This document shows, one piece after another, positions 36,782 to 45,625 of a DNA stretch of 64,000 nt. The stretch spans positions 62,001 to 126,000 of the forward strand of contig CAWEYC010000022.1 of assembly GCA_963813195.1 (NCBI GenBank). Direction: 5' to 3'. Every line of letters starts with the position of its first letter. Positions within the stretch are counted from its first letter, which is position 1. This DNA is from Roseiarcus sp963813195. Lineage in GTDB: Bacteria; Pseudomonadota; Alphaproteobacteria; Rhizobiales; Beijerinckiaceae. The notes beneath the pieces are model-generated. The model did no database searches. It was not told where the DNA came from and saw only the letters and a program-made list of their open reading frames with translations. A program made the position numbers and the translations under genes.

Positions 36782-36861
36782 AGAATTGCGCCTCGGCCGC
36801 TTGGCGCCCGAGCGCGCTCCGCGCTATAAGCGATTTCGCGCTGCCCCTGCCAAGGGAAAAC

Positions 36862-36935
36862 GCGGGCGTAGTTCAATGGTAGAACGGAAGCTTCCCAAGC
36901 TTCATACGAGGGTTCGATTCCCTTCGCCCGCTCCA
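36862..36935 (+). tRNA. tRNA-Gly(CCC)
   Basis: Cloverleaf with acceptor stem GCGGGCG/CGCCCGC, D arm GTTCAATGGTAGAAC, anticodon stem GAAGC/GCTTC around TTCCCAA (anticodon CCC), T arm GAGGGTTCGATTCCCTT and encoded CCA at the 3' end. All stems pair. Backbone genes end here and mosaic accessory DNA begins directly after it, so its 3' end is a likely attachment site. Confidence 0.96.
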
Positions 36936-37695
36936 ACAATATCAATGCTTAAGCGATAACCGATCCCTTCGTACGAGGCATGTTTCGATTGGGACCACAG
37001 TCGGACCACAAATCCATATTCCTTGAGCGCAGAAAATAGGCCAATGATCGGGTGTATCGTGGCCCAGCGTTTTTTATGGTACCGACGATATTGGGCGCAG
37101 TCTGCGTTCATGATTCACTCCCCGGATTTCGTTGCGCGGTACGCAATCGTCTGCGGATTGGCGGCAGGCGATGGCCTGCGTTGTCGACCACGGCATGCGC
37201 ATCCTCTCCCGCTCCCGCGGTCGTAGGATACGCGCCCCAAGCTGCCAGCACTGGCCCTCGCTTGTCATCATCGACCACGTGGAAGAACTCGATGTGTTTC
37301 GTGTGTGGACATCCGGTAATCGCGGTCGGCGCTTGATCCACCGATAGTGCCGCGTGCCCCTGCGCTTGGGCTTGGAGGCTCTGGCTCGCGCTCACCCGTG
37401 TACACTTGCCTTCCGCGTCGCCGACGCCGCCGCCGCCGCGTTCCTCGCCGCGCGTCGCCGATGATGTCCGCTAGCGTCGACACATGTCCCTGTCCGACCA
37501 AGTGAAACCAGATGTTCGCGAGAACTCCGCGTCGGAAACGACCCGCACGCGAGCGACCACAGCTCGCTCTATCCGGGGTTCCCCAAACTCGCCTCGGTCA
37601 CCACCTAAAACCCGGCGGAATGATTTCGATCATCGCAGCCACCCTATCCGGATCTGGGTGCTGCCTCAGGTTGACGGCCTGATCGACCATATCCC
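36936..37695. other. Degenerate accessory DNA after the tRNA, no intact gene seen
   Basis: No open frame longer than about 96 codons and none with family features. Base composition is mixed, as in eroded island edges. A direct pair GGGACCACA/CGGACCACA sits about 60 bp after the tRNA. An integrase would be expected near a tRNA attachment site but none is recognisable. Confidence 0.4.
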
Positions 37696-37720
37696 GAACT
37701 GACCCTGCTGGAGGAAGGCC

Positions 37721-37769
37721 ATGGAACGAGAGATCATTCGCGTCGAACCGTTCGACACAATTTCGAGAA
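37721..37769 (+). pseudogene. Possible 5' remnant of a RidA-family gene
   Basis: After GGAGGAAGGCC an ATG gives MEREIIRVEPFDT, and then in a shifted frame NFEKWGAPV. Together these resemble the first 25 residues of RidA enamine deaminases. The frame is lost after that, so at most a fragment survives. The match is short and the call is tentative. Confidence 0.3.
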
Positions 37770-37994
37770 ATGGGGCGCGCCCGTCCCTGGCTCGCTGAAG
37801 CAAAGCCCAGTCTTATCTCATCCTTCGCCACGGGCATCGCCAGGGACAAATCTGCCGTGCGGGCGGCCATCACCGAGCCGTGGTCCAATGGTCAGGTCGA
37901 GGCTCAGATCACCAAGCTCAAGCTCGTAAAACGCCAGATGTACGGCCGCGCCAACCTCGACCTTTTGCAAGCCAGATTGCTCGGCGCTGCATGA
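37770..37994 (+). mobile_element. ISL3-family transposase, C-terminal fragment
   Basis: The frame reads RPWLAEAKPSLISSFATGI, then AVRAAITEPWSNGQVEAQIT, KLKLVKRQMYGRANLDLLQ and ARLLGAA, the characteristic end of ISL3 transposases, including the catalytic region around WSNGQ and the KRQMYGRA motif. The N-terminal three quarters are missing and no terminal inverted repeats are obvious. It is therefore a remnant, joined to unrelated decayed sequence upstream. Confidence 0.8.
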
Positions 37995-38068
37995 AGCTCG
38001 CAAATCATCATCGAGATTGCGTCAGAGCCAGCCTTGGACGCCGATTGGGGGTCAAGAGCCCCTCCGAT

Positions 38069-39256
38069 TCACAGGCTAGCTTCGGAGGGGGCGCCGGCGG
38101 AAAGCCGATAACTGGCTTCGCCGGTCTGCTGACGCGCGCCCCTACGGACTTTTTGCCGGGGCGTCCAGAAGTCAAGCGGAGGGATAGGCGCGAAGATGGG
38201 CGGGGGGATGTCCACGCTCTCGTCGCGGTCGTCATGTCTCCCGAACGACACTCGCCCAAGGTGCGACGCGAAGTGGACCTTGATGGGACAGCCGCTGTGC
38301 GCGCCCCAGCTCTTGAGGGAGTTGACGTTCACCGTCTCAACGAACCGCCGCATGTCCTCGACCTTGCGGATGAGATCGACGGCCTCATTGAGCGCGGCAT
38401 TGAGCACTTTGCAGGCTTCGCTCACCCCGGCGTCGTCCATGGCCTCAAGCTCGGCCTGCCATCGATCTCCGAAGTTGTAGGGCCGAAGGTGTCTTGCGCA
38501 AGCCGCGAGAGGCCCCGCGAGCGGTTTCATTTCGGGGTCCAGCATAGCGAAGCCGTGAAGCCGAAACTTGTCTTTGAGGATATCGACCTCTTGGACGCGG
38601 GTCGTACCGTCAGCGTTCGGGCGAAACTCCTTGGACTTCGCCCATACCTTCAACGAGCCTCCCTCACGGACATGCTGCCACAACACCAGACCCGAACGCC
38701 TCAGACCTTCGTGGAGCCGGGTACGAAACTGTTCGACTGCTCCCGCAACCTCCGCAGCTTGCTCGATGACACCGATCGCTTTCCTCAGCTTCGGAATATT
38801 CGACAACAGGTGGTTTCGGTCGTTCTTCGCCTCTTGCTCGTCGCGGTACAGGCGCTTCGCGCTTTCGTGGGCCTCGGGGTCCAGCGCGCGAAAGCAATCT
38901 CGCCCCACCAACCGAATTACCTTCTCCTGGGGGAACCACGCGATCATCCCTCCCAGGAACTTGCCGAAGGCCTCCCAGCAGCATGGGCATGGCGTTTCCC
39001 TCCTGGAACGGTGCAGCTTTTCGGACATCTTAAACGTGCCAATGTAGACCGGAACAGCGCCCTTAGGGGGTGCCGTGTGCGTGTGGCCGGGATACGTGAA
39101 GGTGTAGTTGCCTTCGTCCAAATGCCTGTGGATTTTCTCGATTTCCGCCTCTGCGCTTTCGCGAGTTGGAAACCACGCCTTGACCGTGCGGGATGACTCG
39201 GGGATGTCAAACCGCTCGGATTTATATTCTCTTACCATATATCGTGTCTCCCACAC
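38069..39256 (-). CDS. Uncharacterised protein of the accessory region
   Basis: 395 residues. It starts either at the ATG giving MWETRYM or at MVREYKSERFD, six codons later. The N-terminal third contains a possible metal site PCPCC near residue 90. A charged helical middle (AKRLYRDEQEAKNDRNHLL onward) is followed by a C-terminal part with no low complexity. Codon use looks protein-coding throughout. I recognise no family. It is isolated, with a perfect palindrome 10 bp before the start that looks like an operator. Confidence 0.65.
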   Translation of the reverse strand: MWETRYMVREYKSERFDIPESSRTVKAWFPTRESAEAEIEKIHRHLDEGNYTFTYPGHTHTAPPKGAVPVYIGTFKMSEKLHRSRRETPCPCCWEAFGKFLGGMIAWFPQEKVIRLVGRDCFRALDPEAHESAKRLYRDEQEAKNDRNHLLSNIPKLRKAIGVIEQAAEVAGAVEQFRTRLHEGLRRSGLVLWQHVREGGSLKVWAKSKEFRPNADGTTRVQEVDILKDKFRLHGFAMLDPEMKPLAGPLAACARHLRPYNFGDRWQAELEAMDDAGVSEACKVLNAALNEAVDLIRKVEDMRRFVETVNVNSLKSWGAHSGCPIKVHFASHLGRVSFGRHDDRDESVDIPPPIFAPIPPLDFWTPRQKVRRGARQQTGEASYRLSAGAPSEASL

Positions 39257-39265
39257 GGGGATCTT

Positions 39266-39280
39266 GCTACATTTTGTAGC
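39266..39280. promoter_or_regulatory. Palindrome GCTACA-TTT-TGTAGC before the 38,069-39,256 gene
   Basis: A 15-bp perfect inverted repeat, 10 bp upstream of the predicted start on the minus strand and followed by an AT-rich stretch that could hold a promoter. Its size and symmetry suit a small dimeric repressor. Confidence 0.45.
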
Positions 39281-40148
39281 TTAATTTTACGCCGCCAGTA
39301 AGACCGTATTCGATTTGTTCTACACATGCAGGGCTCCCATTCAGCCCGCCTTGGCCAAGCAAATACGAGCGAGGCCGCGCAGTCTAATCCGTCGAGCCAT
39401 ATGAAATATATTCGTCCATCCATATGGTCAGGCAAAACGCGACCGAACCCGCCCCGCAGCTAGGCGTCCAGGAAATCTGTAGGGGCCTCCCCTATCCAGT
39501 GCGAGCCGATACGGATTTTCGCTCATGATCAGGACAGCGTCCGCACAGTGATTATTTCGGCTTGATCGACTGACGACGGACGTCGAGACGACCCTCGCTC
39601 CGTGGCGAGTGCGGCGGTGGCCTCAGCGCATGCAGCCTCCGGATCGGGGGGCCTCGTCCCGTTTCGTAACTGAGAATGCTTCCTGACCGGCAGCGCTGGA
39701 CCGGGGTAGACCTTCCCGCGCCCCCCCGACCCCCCTCTCCCCATTTGTGGTATCGGAAAACGCATTTCTTTCGATTTCGTAACAGGTTAAGCCAAGTCAC
39801 GACGCTGGACGAACGCGAGTAAAAACTCGCTCGAACTCGCTGGTCATCACGCCTCGCAGTTTCCGTTCATGTCTGGCGGGAACAACGAACGTGTCATGGG
39901 GTCACTATCCGCGCGAGACCCAGGAGCTAGTGTTCGACGCGCACGATCGCGCTTTCTCTCGCTCATCGACGGCGAAACGGCAATACTCGCGATCATCATC
40001 GTGCCCGAGACCGCTTGATCAGACCGTGACTTCGTCACCGGGCTGCTAGGGAAGAGCCTTTGCATCCAGAGGGGCCCCCGCACACAATTCATAGTGATTA
40101 GCGTTCTATCTCCACGCACCATGGCGGTTCGCGCTCCTCGAATCGAAG
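39281..40148. other. Gene-poor stretch
   Basis: About 870 bp with no convincing gene; the open frames present are short and of biased composition. Noticeable points are a G-rich minus-strand tract at about 39,716-39,744 with four runs of three or more G, and a duplicated CCATATG near 39,405-39,427. Confidence 0.4.
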
Positions 40149-40466
40149 TCAAGAGCCTTCGTCTACTTTCCATGCGTCATTCACCGCCTTTGCCCAGGCG
40201 GAGTAGACTTCCGAAGCACCGATGCGGAATGTCGCTCCGACAGGCGTAAGAACTGCCCGGCGACGCCCTGAGGCGTCGACTTCGAAAAGCGGACACCCCA
40301 GGAAAGCCTCGACGCGATTCAGAGATTCGCTGACCATCGTCAGGCTCACCTCAGCGAAGGCTGCCGTTCGTCGGAAGGCGCCGGCTCCGCCCTCGTCGAC
40401 CTCCACCAGCAAAGCCGAGACGATATATATATCACGCATTGTCACTGTTGGATTAGGCTTAGGCAT
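40149..40466 (-). CDS. Short LysR-type winged helix-turn-helix protein
   Basis: 105 residues that match only the DNA-binding part of LysR-type regulators: GAFRRTAAFAEVSLTMVSES, LNRVEAFLGCPLFEVDASG, RRRAVLTPVGATF. The effector-binding domain is absent, so this is either a natural stand-alone HTH protein or a truncated regulator. About 70 bp upstream of its start lies a 24-bp tandem repeat array, which it may bind (inference). Confidence 0.65.
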   Translation of the reverse strand: MPKPNPTVTMRDIYIVSALLVEVDEGGAGAFRRTAAFAEVSLTMVSESLNRVEAFLGCPLFEVDASGRRRAVLTPVGATFRIGASEVYSAWAKAVNDAWKVDEGS

Positions 40467-40537
40467 ATTAATTGATCACTTGCCAAATGGTCTCAGCCGA
40501 TCCTCGGGGAAAATCGTTGCAAAACTGTTTGAGGTTC

Positions 40538-40705
40538 CCGAGCGGCCTTTGTTCGGCAATGCCGAGTGACCTCTGTTCGGAAATGCCGAGCAGCCTCTGT
40601 TCGGAAATGCCGAGCAGCCTCTGTTCGGAAATGCCGAGCGGTCTCTGTTCGGAATCGCCGAGCGGTCTCTGTTCAGGCTCGCCTCAGTTTCTGTTCGGGA
40701 TCGCC
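40538..40705. repeat. 24-bp tandem repeat array (about seven units)
   Basis: Units start with CCGAG at 40,538, 40,562, 40,586, 40,610, 40,634 and 40,658, with a diverged unit at 40,682. Units three and four are nearly identical (CCTCTGTTCGGAAATGCCGA). Each unit contains the small inverted repeat TCGG-AAATG-CCGA. One frame across the array reads repeated MPSSLCSE octads, but there is no sign of a real protein. The array resembles plasmid iterons or an operator array for the neighbouring HTH gene. Confidence 0.8.
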
Positions 40706-40765
40706 GATCAGTCCTTGGTTGCGTCAAGTATCCAACGTCAAATCAACATATTGAAATGAAAGATC

Positions 40766-40878
40766 GTTCATGAAGTTCATGCCGCTCCCGCGACGACCAT
40801 CGGCGTGGCGCGCCGATGGCAGTTCATGAAGTTCATGTCGCGCCCGTGAAGACCATCTGCATCTGAGCGACGTTCCGA
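40766..40878 (+). repeat. Two-unit direct repeat, period 56 bp
   Basis: GTTCATGAAGTTCATG occurs at 40,766 and 40,822, each followed by a similar CGC-CCCG-GA-GACCATC stretch. It lies between the 24-bp array and the 3' end of the next gene. No coding role is evident. Confidence 0.6.
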
Positions 40879-41067
40879 TGGGGCCGCCAAAACGTTCCTA
40901 GAACCGCAGTTCGCGCCGCGTCTCGCGGGTGAACGTCGAATTCATCGTTCTCGGAAGTACCCTGATTTGACCCCGTCCTCACCCATCATTTCAATATTTC
41001 AATCGCATTTCGCACCTGTGGGAGTTCGGACCCACGCTTCCTCACACCTGCAACTACGAGGGAGCAA

Positions 41068-41943
41068 TCAATGCGGCCCCGAGACGCCGGGTCGCTCGAA
41101 CGGCATGTCGAATGCAAAGAAGCGATCGAACAGAGCGGATTTCCTATAGAAGTGGCGCTGTCCCAACCGAACGCCTGGAATTTCTTCTGACTGATATTCC
41201 AAGAGACCAAACCAAAGCAGAGGCCGCAAAATACGAGCCTCCACCAACATCGACCCGGTATCCCACGTCGATTCGAGAACCCCAATGTTCGGTATCGCGC
41301 AAAGGCGGGCCAATTTCTCCGGCGTTTGCCAAGTCGAAGCGGAGACTGACAGCGACCAGAACAAAACGCCTGCGTCGAACTGCGGCCATGTTCCAAACAT
41401 GCCTCGCCCGAGATAACCGATATCGGCATGCCAGAAGGTGATGTGGAAGAGGATCGCTTGCAATGCTCGTCGGCGAGGTTCTTTGAGCAGATCACGTCCG
41501 AGCTGTGTTAACCTTAGGGTGCTTCGATAGGTTCGAACAAGCTTCGCTTGGGTCGCTATATGCCTGACGAAAAAAAGCGGAAGGAAGTCGGGCTCGTTGA
41601 GCACCTTATGGTACCGATAGGCTTCCGCTCGATTGAACTCCGGCCACTCAAACAGGTCGATCATATCGGCCACGACCGCTCGGGATAAATTGCCCGTCGC
41701 CGTCAATTTTAACCCGTCACCCAGGGACGCGCTTTTCAGGAACAATAGCGTGTTGCGCGTTACCGCAGATAGCGAGATTTCGAAGTCGTTCAGATCCTGG
41801 GCAAGCGATAGCGCGCGATTCTCTCTCGATGGTTCCTGCCGTAACGCGTTGAGGCTTTCGAATGTGAGCAAGGTCCAGGCCGGCTCGACGCCTCCGAGCC
41901 AACGGATCACATTCGGATTTTGCAGGAAACCAGGAGCGACCAT
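41068..41943 (-). CDS. Uncharacterised protein downstream of the RecD2-like helicase
   Basis: 291 residues, beginning 3 bp after the helicase stop, so the two share an operon. The central part contains a winged-helix-like stretch, LRLTQLGRDLLKEPRRRALQ, near residue 140-165. The C-terminus is rich in aromatic residues (LLWFGLLEYQSEE). I know no named family. Coupling to a helicase suggests a role in DNA processing or regulation, but this is inference. Confidence 0.65.
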   Translation of the reverse strand: MVAPGFLQNPNVIRWLGGVEPAWTLLTFESLNALRQEPSRENRALSLAQDLNDFEISLSAVTRNTLLFLKSASLGDGLKLTATGNLSRAVVADMIDLFEWPEFNRAEAYRYHKVLNEPDFLPLFFVRHIATQAKLVRTYRSTLRLTQLGRDLLKEPRRRALQAILFHITFWHADIGYLGRGMFGTWPQFDAGVLFWSLSVSASTWQTPEKLARLCAIPNIGVLESTWDTGSMLVEARILRPLLWFGLLEYQSEEIPGVRLGQRHFYRKSALFDRFFAFDMPFERPGVSGPH

Positions 41944-41946
41944 GGG

Positions 41947-44232
41947 TCAGCGCGCCATCGTCGCGATGGATGATGCATTGGAGGCTTCGAGCCGCAGCCA
42001 TTCGTCAAGTTTCGACCAGCGTCTTCGACCCGACACGTTGCGGACGGCGATCGCGATCGCCTTCTTCTGGCCGACCAAGATCACTAGCCGCTTGCCACGC
42101 GTGATGCCGGTGTAGAGCAGATTCCGTTGAAGCATCGCGTAATGCTGGGTCAGAACCGGGATGATCACGGCGGGGTATTCAGAGCCTTGGCTCTTATGGA
42201 TGGTGGCGGCATAGGCGGGAACCAGAGTGTCGAGTTCGCCGAAGCCGTAGCTCACCGAACGTCCGTCGAAGCTGGCCGTCAGTTCGCCCGCCTCGGGATC
42301 GACGTCGCCGACATAGCCGATATCGCCGTTGTACACTTCCTTGTCATAATCATTCTCGATCTGCATGACCTTGTCGCCCGGCGCGAACGTCCAGCCAAAT
42401 CGCTCGACTTTTCGTTCACCCGCCGGGTTGAGGGCGGCCTGGAGTTCGATATTGAGCGACCGCGCGCCTACGCCGCCGCGGTTCATCGGACATAACACCT
42501 GGATGTCGCGGATGGGGTTCAACCCGAAGCGCCTCGGAATTCGGGTCTTCACCAATTCCAGGATCCGCAGAACGGCTGTCTCCGGCTCTTCCGCCGGGAC
42601 GAAATAGAAGTCGCTTTCGGTGTTGGACGTGGCGAGGTCCGGCATCAGGCCTTGGTTCAGGCGGTGAGCGTTCACGATGATCCGGCTTTCGGCGGCTTGC
42701 CGGAATACCTCGGTCAGTCGCACGACCGGCAAAGCTCCGGAGTCGATAATGTCTGCCAATATTTGGCCGGGTCCGACAGAGGGAAGTTGGTCGATATCCC
42801 CGACGATAAGCATCGCCGAGCTGTCGGGGATCGCTTTTGTTAGCGCCTGCATCAGCATGACATCGACCATAGAGGCTTCGTCGATGACGAGGAGATCACA
42901 ATCGAGGGGATTGTCGGCGTTGCGCTTGAACCCGCCGTCCTTGGGATCGACCTCCAGGAGCCGATAAATCGTCTTAGCCTCGACGCCGGTGGCCTCTGTC
43001 ATGCGCTTGGCGGCCCGCCCGGTGGGAGCGCAGAGCAAGAGCTTTATGCCCTTGGCGGCGAGAATCCGAAGGATCGAATTGACGATGGTGGTTTTGCCGA
43101 CGCCCGGGCCGCCCGTAATGACGAGCGCCTTGGCCTTCAAAGCCAGACGGATGGCGGCTCGCTGACTTTCGGCAAGCTTCAGACCGCTGCGCGCCTCGAC
43201 CCAAGGAACGGCCTTTTCAGAATCGATCCATGCCCAGGGCAACCGACTATTCAGAATTCGCATTAGCCGATCCGCAATCGCCTGCTCGGCCCTGTACAGG
43301 CCCGCAAGGAACGTGCAGGCGGTGTCGCCCACTTTGTCGGCGATCACGTTGCCCTCGGACCGTTCGAATTCGAGGGCAGCGAATATCAATTCCCGCGGCG
43401 CTTCGAGCAATTCCTCCGCTAGCGGGATCAGTTTATCTGTCGGCAGTCCGCAGTGACCCTCGTCCATCGCTTCGGTCAACGCGTAGGAAATTCCGGCGCG
43501 CAAACGGATCATCGCGGTCTTTTCGATGCCAAGCTTCATGGCGATCGCGTCCGCAGTCTTGAACCCGATGCCTCGGATATCCCGCGCGAGCCGATACGGA
43601 TTCTCGCTCATGATCTGGACAGCGTCCGCGCCGTAAGTCTTGAAGATGCGAACTGCGCGGGCCGTTCCGACCCCGTTGCTGTGCAGGAAGACCATGATCT
43701 CTCGGACGATCTTCTGCTCGGCCCAGGCGTCGGTGATTCGTTTGGCTCGAACCGCTCCGATGCCGGTCACCTCGCGAAGTCGGTCGGGCTCGGCCTCGAT
43801 GACGTCGAAGACCTTATCTCCGAACGCTTTGACCATTTTCTTCGCGTAGACCGGCCCGATCCCGCGTATCATTCCCGAGCCCAGATATTTCTCGATGCCG
43901 TCGATCGAACTCGGCGACGACGTCCTGAGGAATCGCGCCCTGAATTGCTGGCCGTGCGTGCGGTCGTTGGTCCATTCGCCTGACGCGGTGATCCACTCGC
44001 CGGCGGAGATGATCGCGGCGTGTCCGACCACGGTCACCAAATCGCGATGTCCACGCGCTTTCGCCCTAAGAACGCAGAAGCCGTTCTCAGGATTGTGGAA
44101 GGTTACTCGCTCGACCAGACCGGCGAGCACCTCCTGCGTTGATGACGTTTCGGGCGGTGATTTCATGTGGGAGGGAAGATCGCCGGTTTTCCGAACGCGC
44201 GCCACCCCGGGCTTGCTTTTATGGCCGGGCAA
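41947..44232 (-). CDS. RecD2-like ATP-dependent DNA helicase (SF1B)
   Basis: 761 residues. The N-terminal OB-like region (VERVTFHNPENGFCVLRAKA) is followed by helix-hairpin-helix repeats (LGSGMIRGIGPVYAKKMVKAF, REVTGIGAVRAKRI). The SF1B motor then shows Walker A ITGGPGVGKTT near 374, DEAS in LLVIDEASMVD near 447, LTEVFRQAAESRI, and motif VI TIHKSQGSEYPAVI. This is the RecD2 plan: 5'-3' helicase activity independent of RecBC. The true start may be a later ATG (MKSPPETS). Plasmids and integrative elements often carry such genes. Confidence 0.9.
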   Translation of the reverse strand: MPGHKSKPGVARVRKTGDLPSHMKSPPETSSTQEVLAGLVERVTFHNPENGFCVLRAKARGHRDLVTVVGHAAIISAGEWITASGEWTNDRTHGQQFRARFLRTSSPSSIDGIEKYLGSGMIRGIGPVYAKKMVKAFGDKVFDVIEAEPDRLREVTGIGAVRAKRITDAWAEQKIVREIMVFLHSNGVGTARAVRIFKTYGADAVQIMSENPYRLARDIRGIGFKTADAIAMKLGIEKTAMIRLRAGISYALTEAMDEGHCGLPTDKLIPLAEELLEAPRELIFAALEFERSEGNVIADKVGDTACTFLAGLYRAEQAIADRLMRILNSRLPWAWIDSEKAVPWVEARSGLKLAESQRAAIRLALKAKALVITGGPGVGKTTIVNSILRILAAKGIKLLLCAPTGRAAKRMTEATGVEAKTIYRLLEVDPKDGGFKRNADNPLDCDLLVIDEASMVDVMLMQALTKAIPDSSAMLIVGDIDQLPSVGPGQILADIIDSGALPVVRLTEVFRQAAESRIIVNAHRLNQGLMPDLATSNTESDFYFVPAEEPETAVLRILELVKTRIPRRFGLNPIRDIQVLCPMNRGGVGARSLNIELQAALNPAGERKVERFGWTFAPGDKVMQIENDYDKEVYNGDIGYVGDVDPEAGELTASFDGRSVSYGFGELDTLVPAYAATIHKSQGSEYPAVIIPVLTQHYAMLQRNLLYTGITRGKRLVILVGQKKAIAIAVRNVSGRRRWSKLDEWLRLEASNASSIATMAR

Positions 44233-44430
44233 TTGTCGATCGCCGGCGGCTCGTGGATCTCGTCAGGCGTGCCCGTTTGGCGCGAGCGGATGGTATGCTC
44301 CACCCCGGAATCGATCTTTCCGATTTTCGCGAACGCGGTTGGAGCTGAGCGGCCCCTAGTGTAGCGAAAGCCCCTGATGCGGTGCGGGCGCCGCGCAGCC
44401 GCGACTGCCCGTCCTGGTCGGTCGTCAAAT

Positions 44431-44512
44431 AGAGAGTGAGAGTTCGGCCGGGTTTTCCGTGACGGGTTGAGGTCGCGAGAGAGGCTCGCGGCGCCCGTCG
44501 CGGAGATCCGCG
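44431..44512 (+). promoter_or_regulatory. Structured leader of ardC (two-stem element, copy 1)
   Basis: Outer stem CCGTGACGGG (from 44,457) pairs with CCCGTCGCGG (to 44,503), with one G-T pair. An inner hairpin CGCGAG/CTCGCG sits inside. The GGAG ribosome site overlaps the 3' side of the outer stem, 7 bp before ATG. The same architecture precedes parB, with paired changes in the inner stem. Confidence 0.7.
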
Positions 44513-45475
44513 ATGTCCAGACATGACCGCAGCGCCCGTTCCGGCGAGAACCGGGCGACCTTCTATGCCGAAATCACCGACAAGATCATCGCCGAGTTGG
44601 AGGCGGGCCGTGTCCCTTGGGTCCAGCCTTGGGGAACGGCGGCGGCGAAGGCGCCGCTGGCCATGCCGCGCAACGCCGCGACCCATCGGCCGTATTCCGG
44701 GATCAATGTGCTGATCCTCTGGGGCGCCGTTGTCGAGCGCGGCTTCTCCGGCCAGAGCTGGCTCACCTTCCGGCAGGCGCTCGGTCTCGGCGGCCATGTC
44801 CGAAAGGGCGAGCGCGGCGCGACCGTCGTCTACGCCGATCGCTTCACGCCGGAGGACGAACGTCGCCGCGCCGAGCGAATCGGTGAAGAGCCTGGAGCGA
44901 TCCCGTTTCTCAAGCGCTTCACCGTCTTCAACGTCGACCAGTGCGACGGGCTGGCCGAAGAGATCGCGACTGCCGCGCCGCCACCGCCGGAGACGCTCAT
45001 CCTGCCGCAGGCCGAGGCTTTGATCGCCGCCACCGGCGCGGATTTCCGCATCGGCGGCGCGCGCGCATTCTATCACCCAGGAGAAGACTTCGCGCAGGTT
45101 CCTCCTCCGCAAGCCTATTTCGAGCCGATCAATTGGCACCGGACGGCCTTCCATGAGCTATCGCATTGGGCCGGGGCAGCCTTCAAACTCGGCAGGGATA
45201 TCTCCGGCTCCTTCGGCTCCAAATCCTACGCCCGCGAGGAGCTGGTCGCCGAGATGGCGGGGGCTTTCGTCTGCGCCTCGCTCGGCATTGCCCCGACGGT
45301 GCGGCACGCCGACTATATCGGCTCCTGGGTGGACGTGCTGCGCGAGGACGACCGCGCCATCATCCGCGCCGCCAGCGCGGCCTCGAAAGCGGCCGACTTT
45401 CTGTTGGCGTTCCAGCCCGATCGGGTCGAATCGGTCGACGCCACCGCGATGAGCGGCGAACGGGACGCCGCGTGA
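44513..45475 (+). CDS. ArdC-type anti-restriction protein with zincin domain
   Basis: 320 residues. The N-terminal ArdC-like ssDNA-binding domain reads ENRATFYAEITDKIIAELEA and VPWVQPWG, NVLILW, then SWLTFRQALGLGGHVRKGER. The C-terminal metallopeptidase domain has the zinc motif AFHELSH near residue 214 and a third-ligand region EELVAEMAGAFVCASLG. ArdC proteins coat incoming single-stranded DNA during conjugation and protect it from restriction. Together with ParB-like, methyltransferase-helicase and Toprim genes, this points to a conjugative plasmid or integrative element. Confidence 0.9.
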   Translation: MSRHDRSARSGENRATFYAEITDKIIAELEAGRVPWVQPWGTAAAKAPLAMPRNAATHRPYSGINVLILWGAVVERGFSGQSWLTFRQALGLGGHVRKGERGATVVYADRFTPEDERRRAERIGEEPGAIPFLKRFTVFNVDQCDGLAEEIATAAPPPPETLILPQAEALIAATGADFRIGGARAFYHPGEDFAQVPPPQAYFEPINWHRTAFHELSHWAGAAFKLGRDISGSFGSKSYAREELVAEMAGAFVCASLGIAPTVRHADYIGSWVDVLREDDRAIIRAASAASKAADFLLAFQPDRVESVDATAMSGERDAA

Positions 45476-45540
45476 AGATTGCGCTCGCGCCCGCGGAAAG
45501 CCGGTCTTCTGTCTTGCGGCTCTCGTGGGACCGCGGCCTC

Positions 45541-45625
45541 AAGGAGAGGGAGAGGAAGGCCGGGGATTTCGTGACGGGTCGGAGGCCGAGAGAGTCTCTC
45601 GGCCGCCCGTCGCGGAGAATCCGAT
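45541..45625 (+). promoter_or_regulatory. Structured leader of parB (two-stem element, copy 2)
   Basis: Outer stem TCGTGACGGG (from 45,569) pairs with CCCGTCGCGG (to 45,615). The inner hairpin GGCCGAGAGA/TCTCTCGGCC is perfect, with one loop base. Linear motifs GGCCGGG, CGTGACGGGT and GCCCGTCGCGGAGA are shared with the ardC leader. The inner stem differs in sequence but keeps pairing, which supports an RNA structure. Confidence 0.7.

Noticed and set aside
36902..37111. Leftward ORF overlapping tRNA-Gly
   Set aside because: It reads through the tRNA antisense (GAGEGNRTLV is a well-known false protein tail from tRNA-derived sequence).
39716..39744. G-quadruplex regulatory element
   Set aside because: The G runs qualify on the minus strand, but in GC-rich DNA with no adjacent gene start this is weak and could be chance.
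40538..40705. CRISPR array
   Set aside because: Units are directly adjacent with no unique spacers, and no cas genes are present.
40472..40759. Open frame with MPSSLCSE repeats
   Set aside because: The repeat is DNA-level (24-bp units with an internal inverted repeat); no start signal and no protein family.
44219..45154. Leftward 311-codon frame opposite ardC
   Set aside because: Antisense shadow of ardC, with biased composition and no family features.
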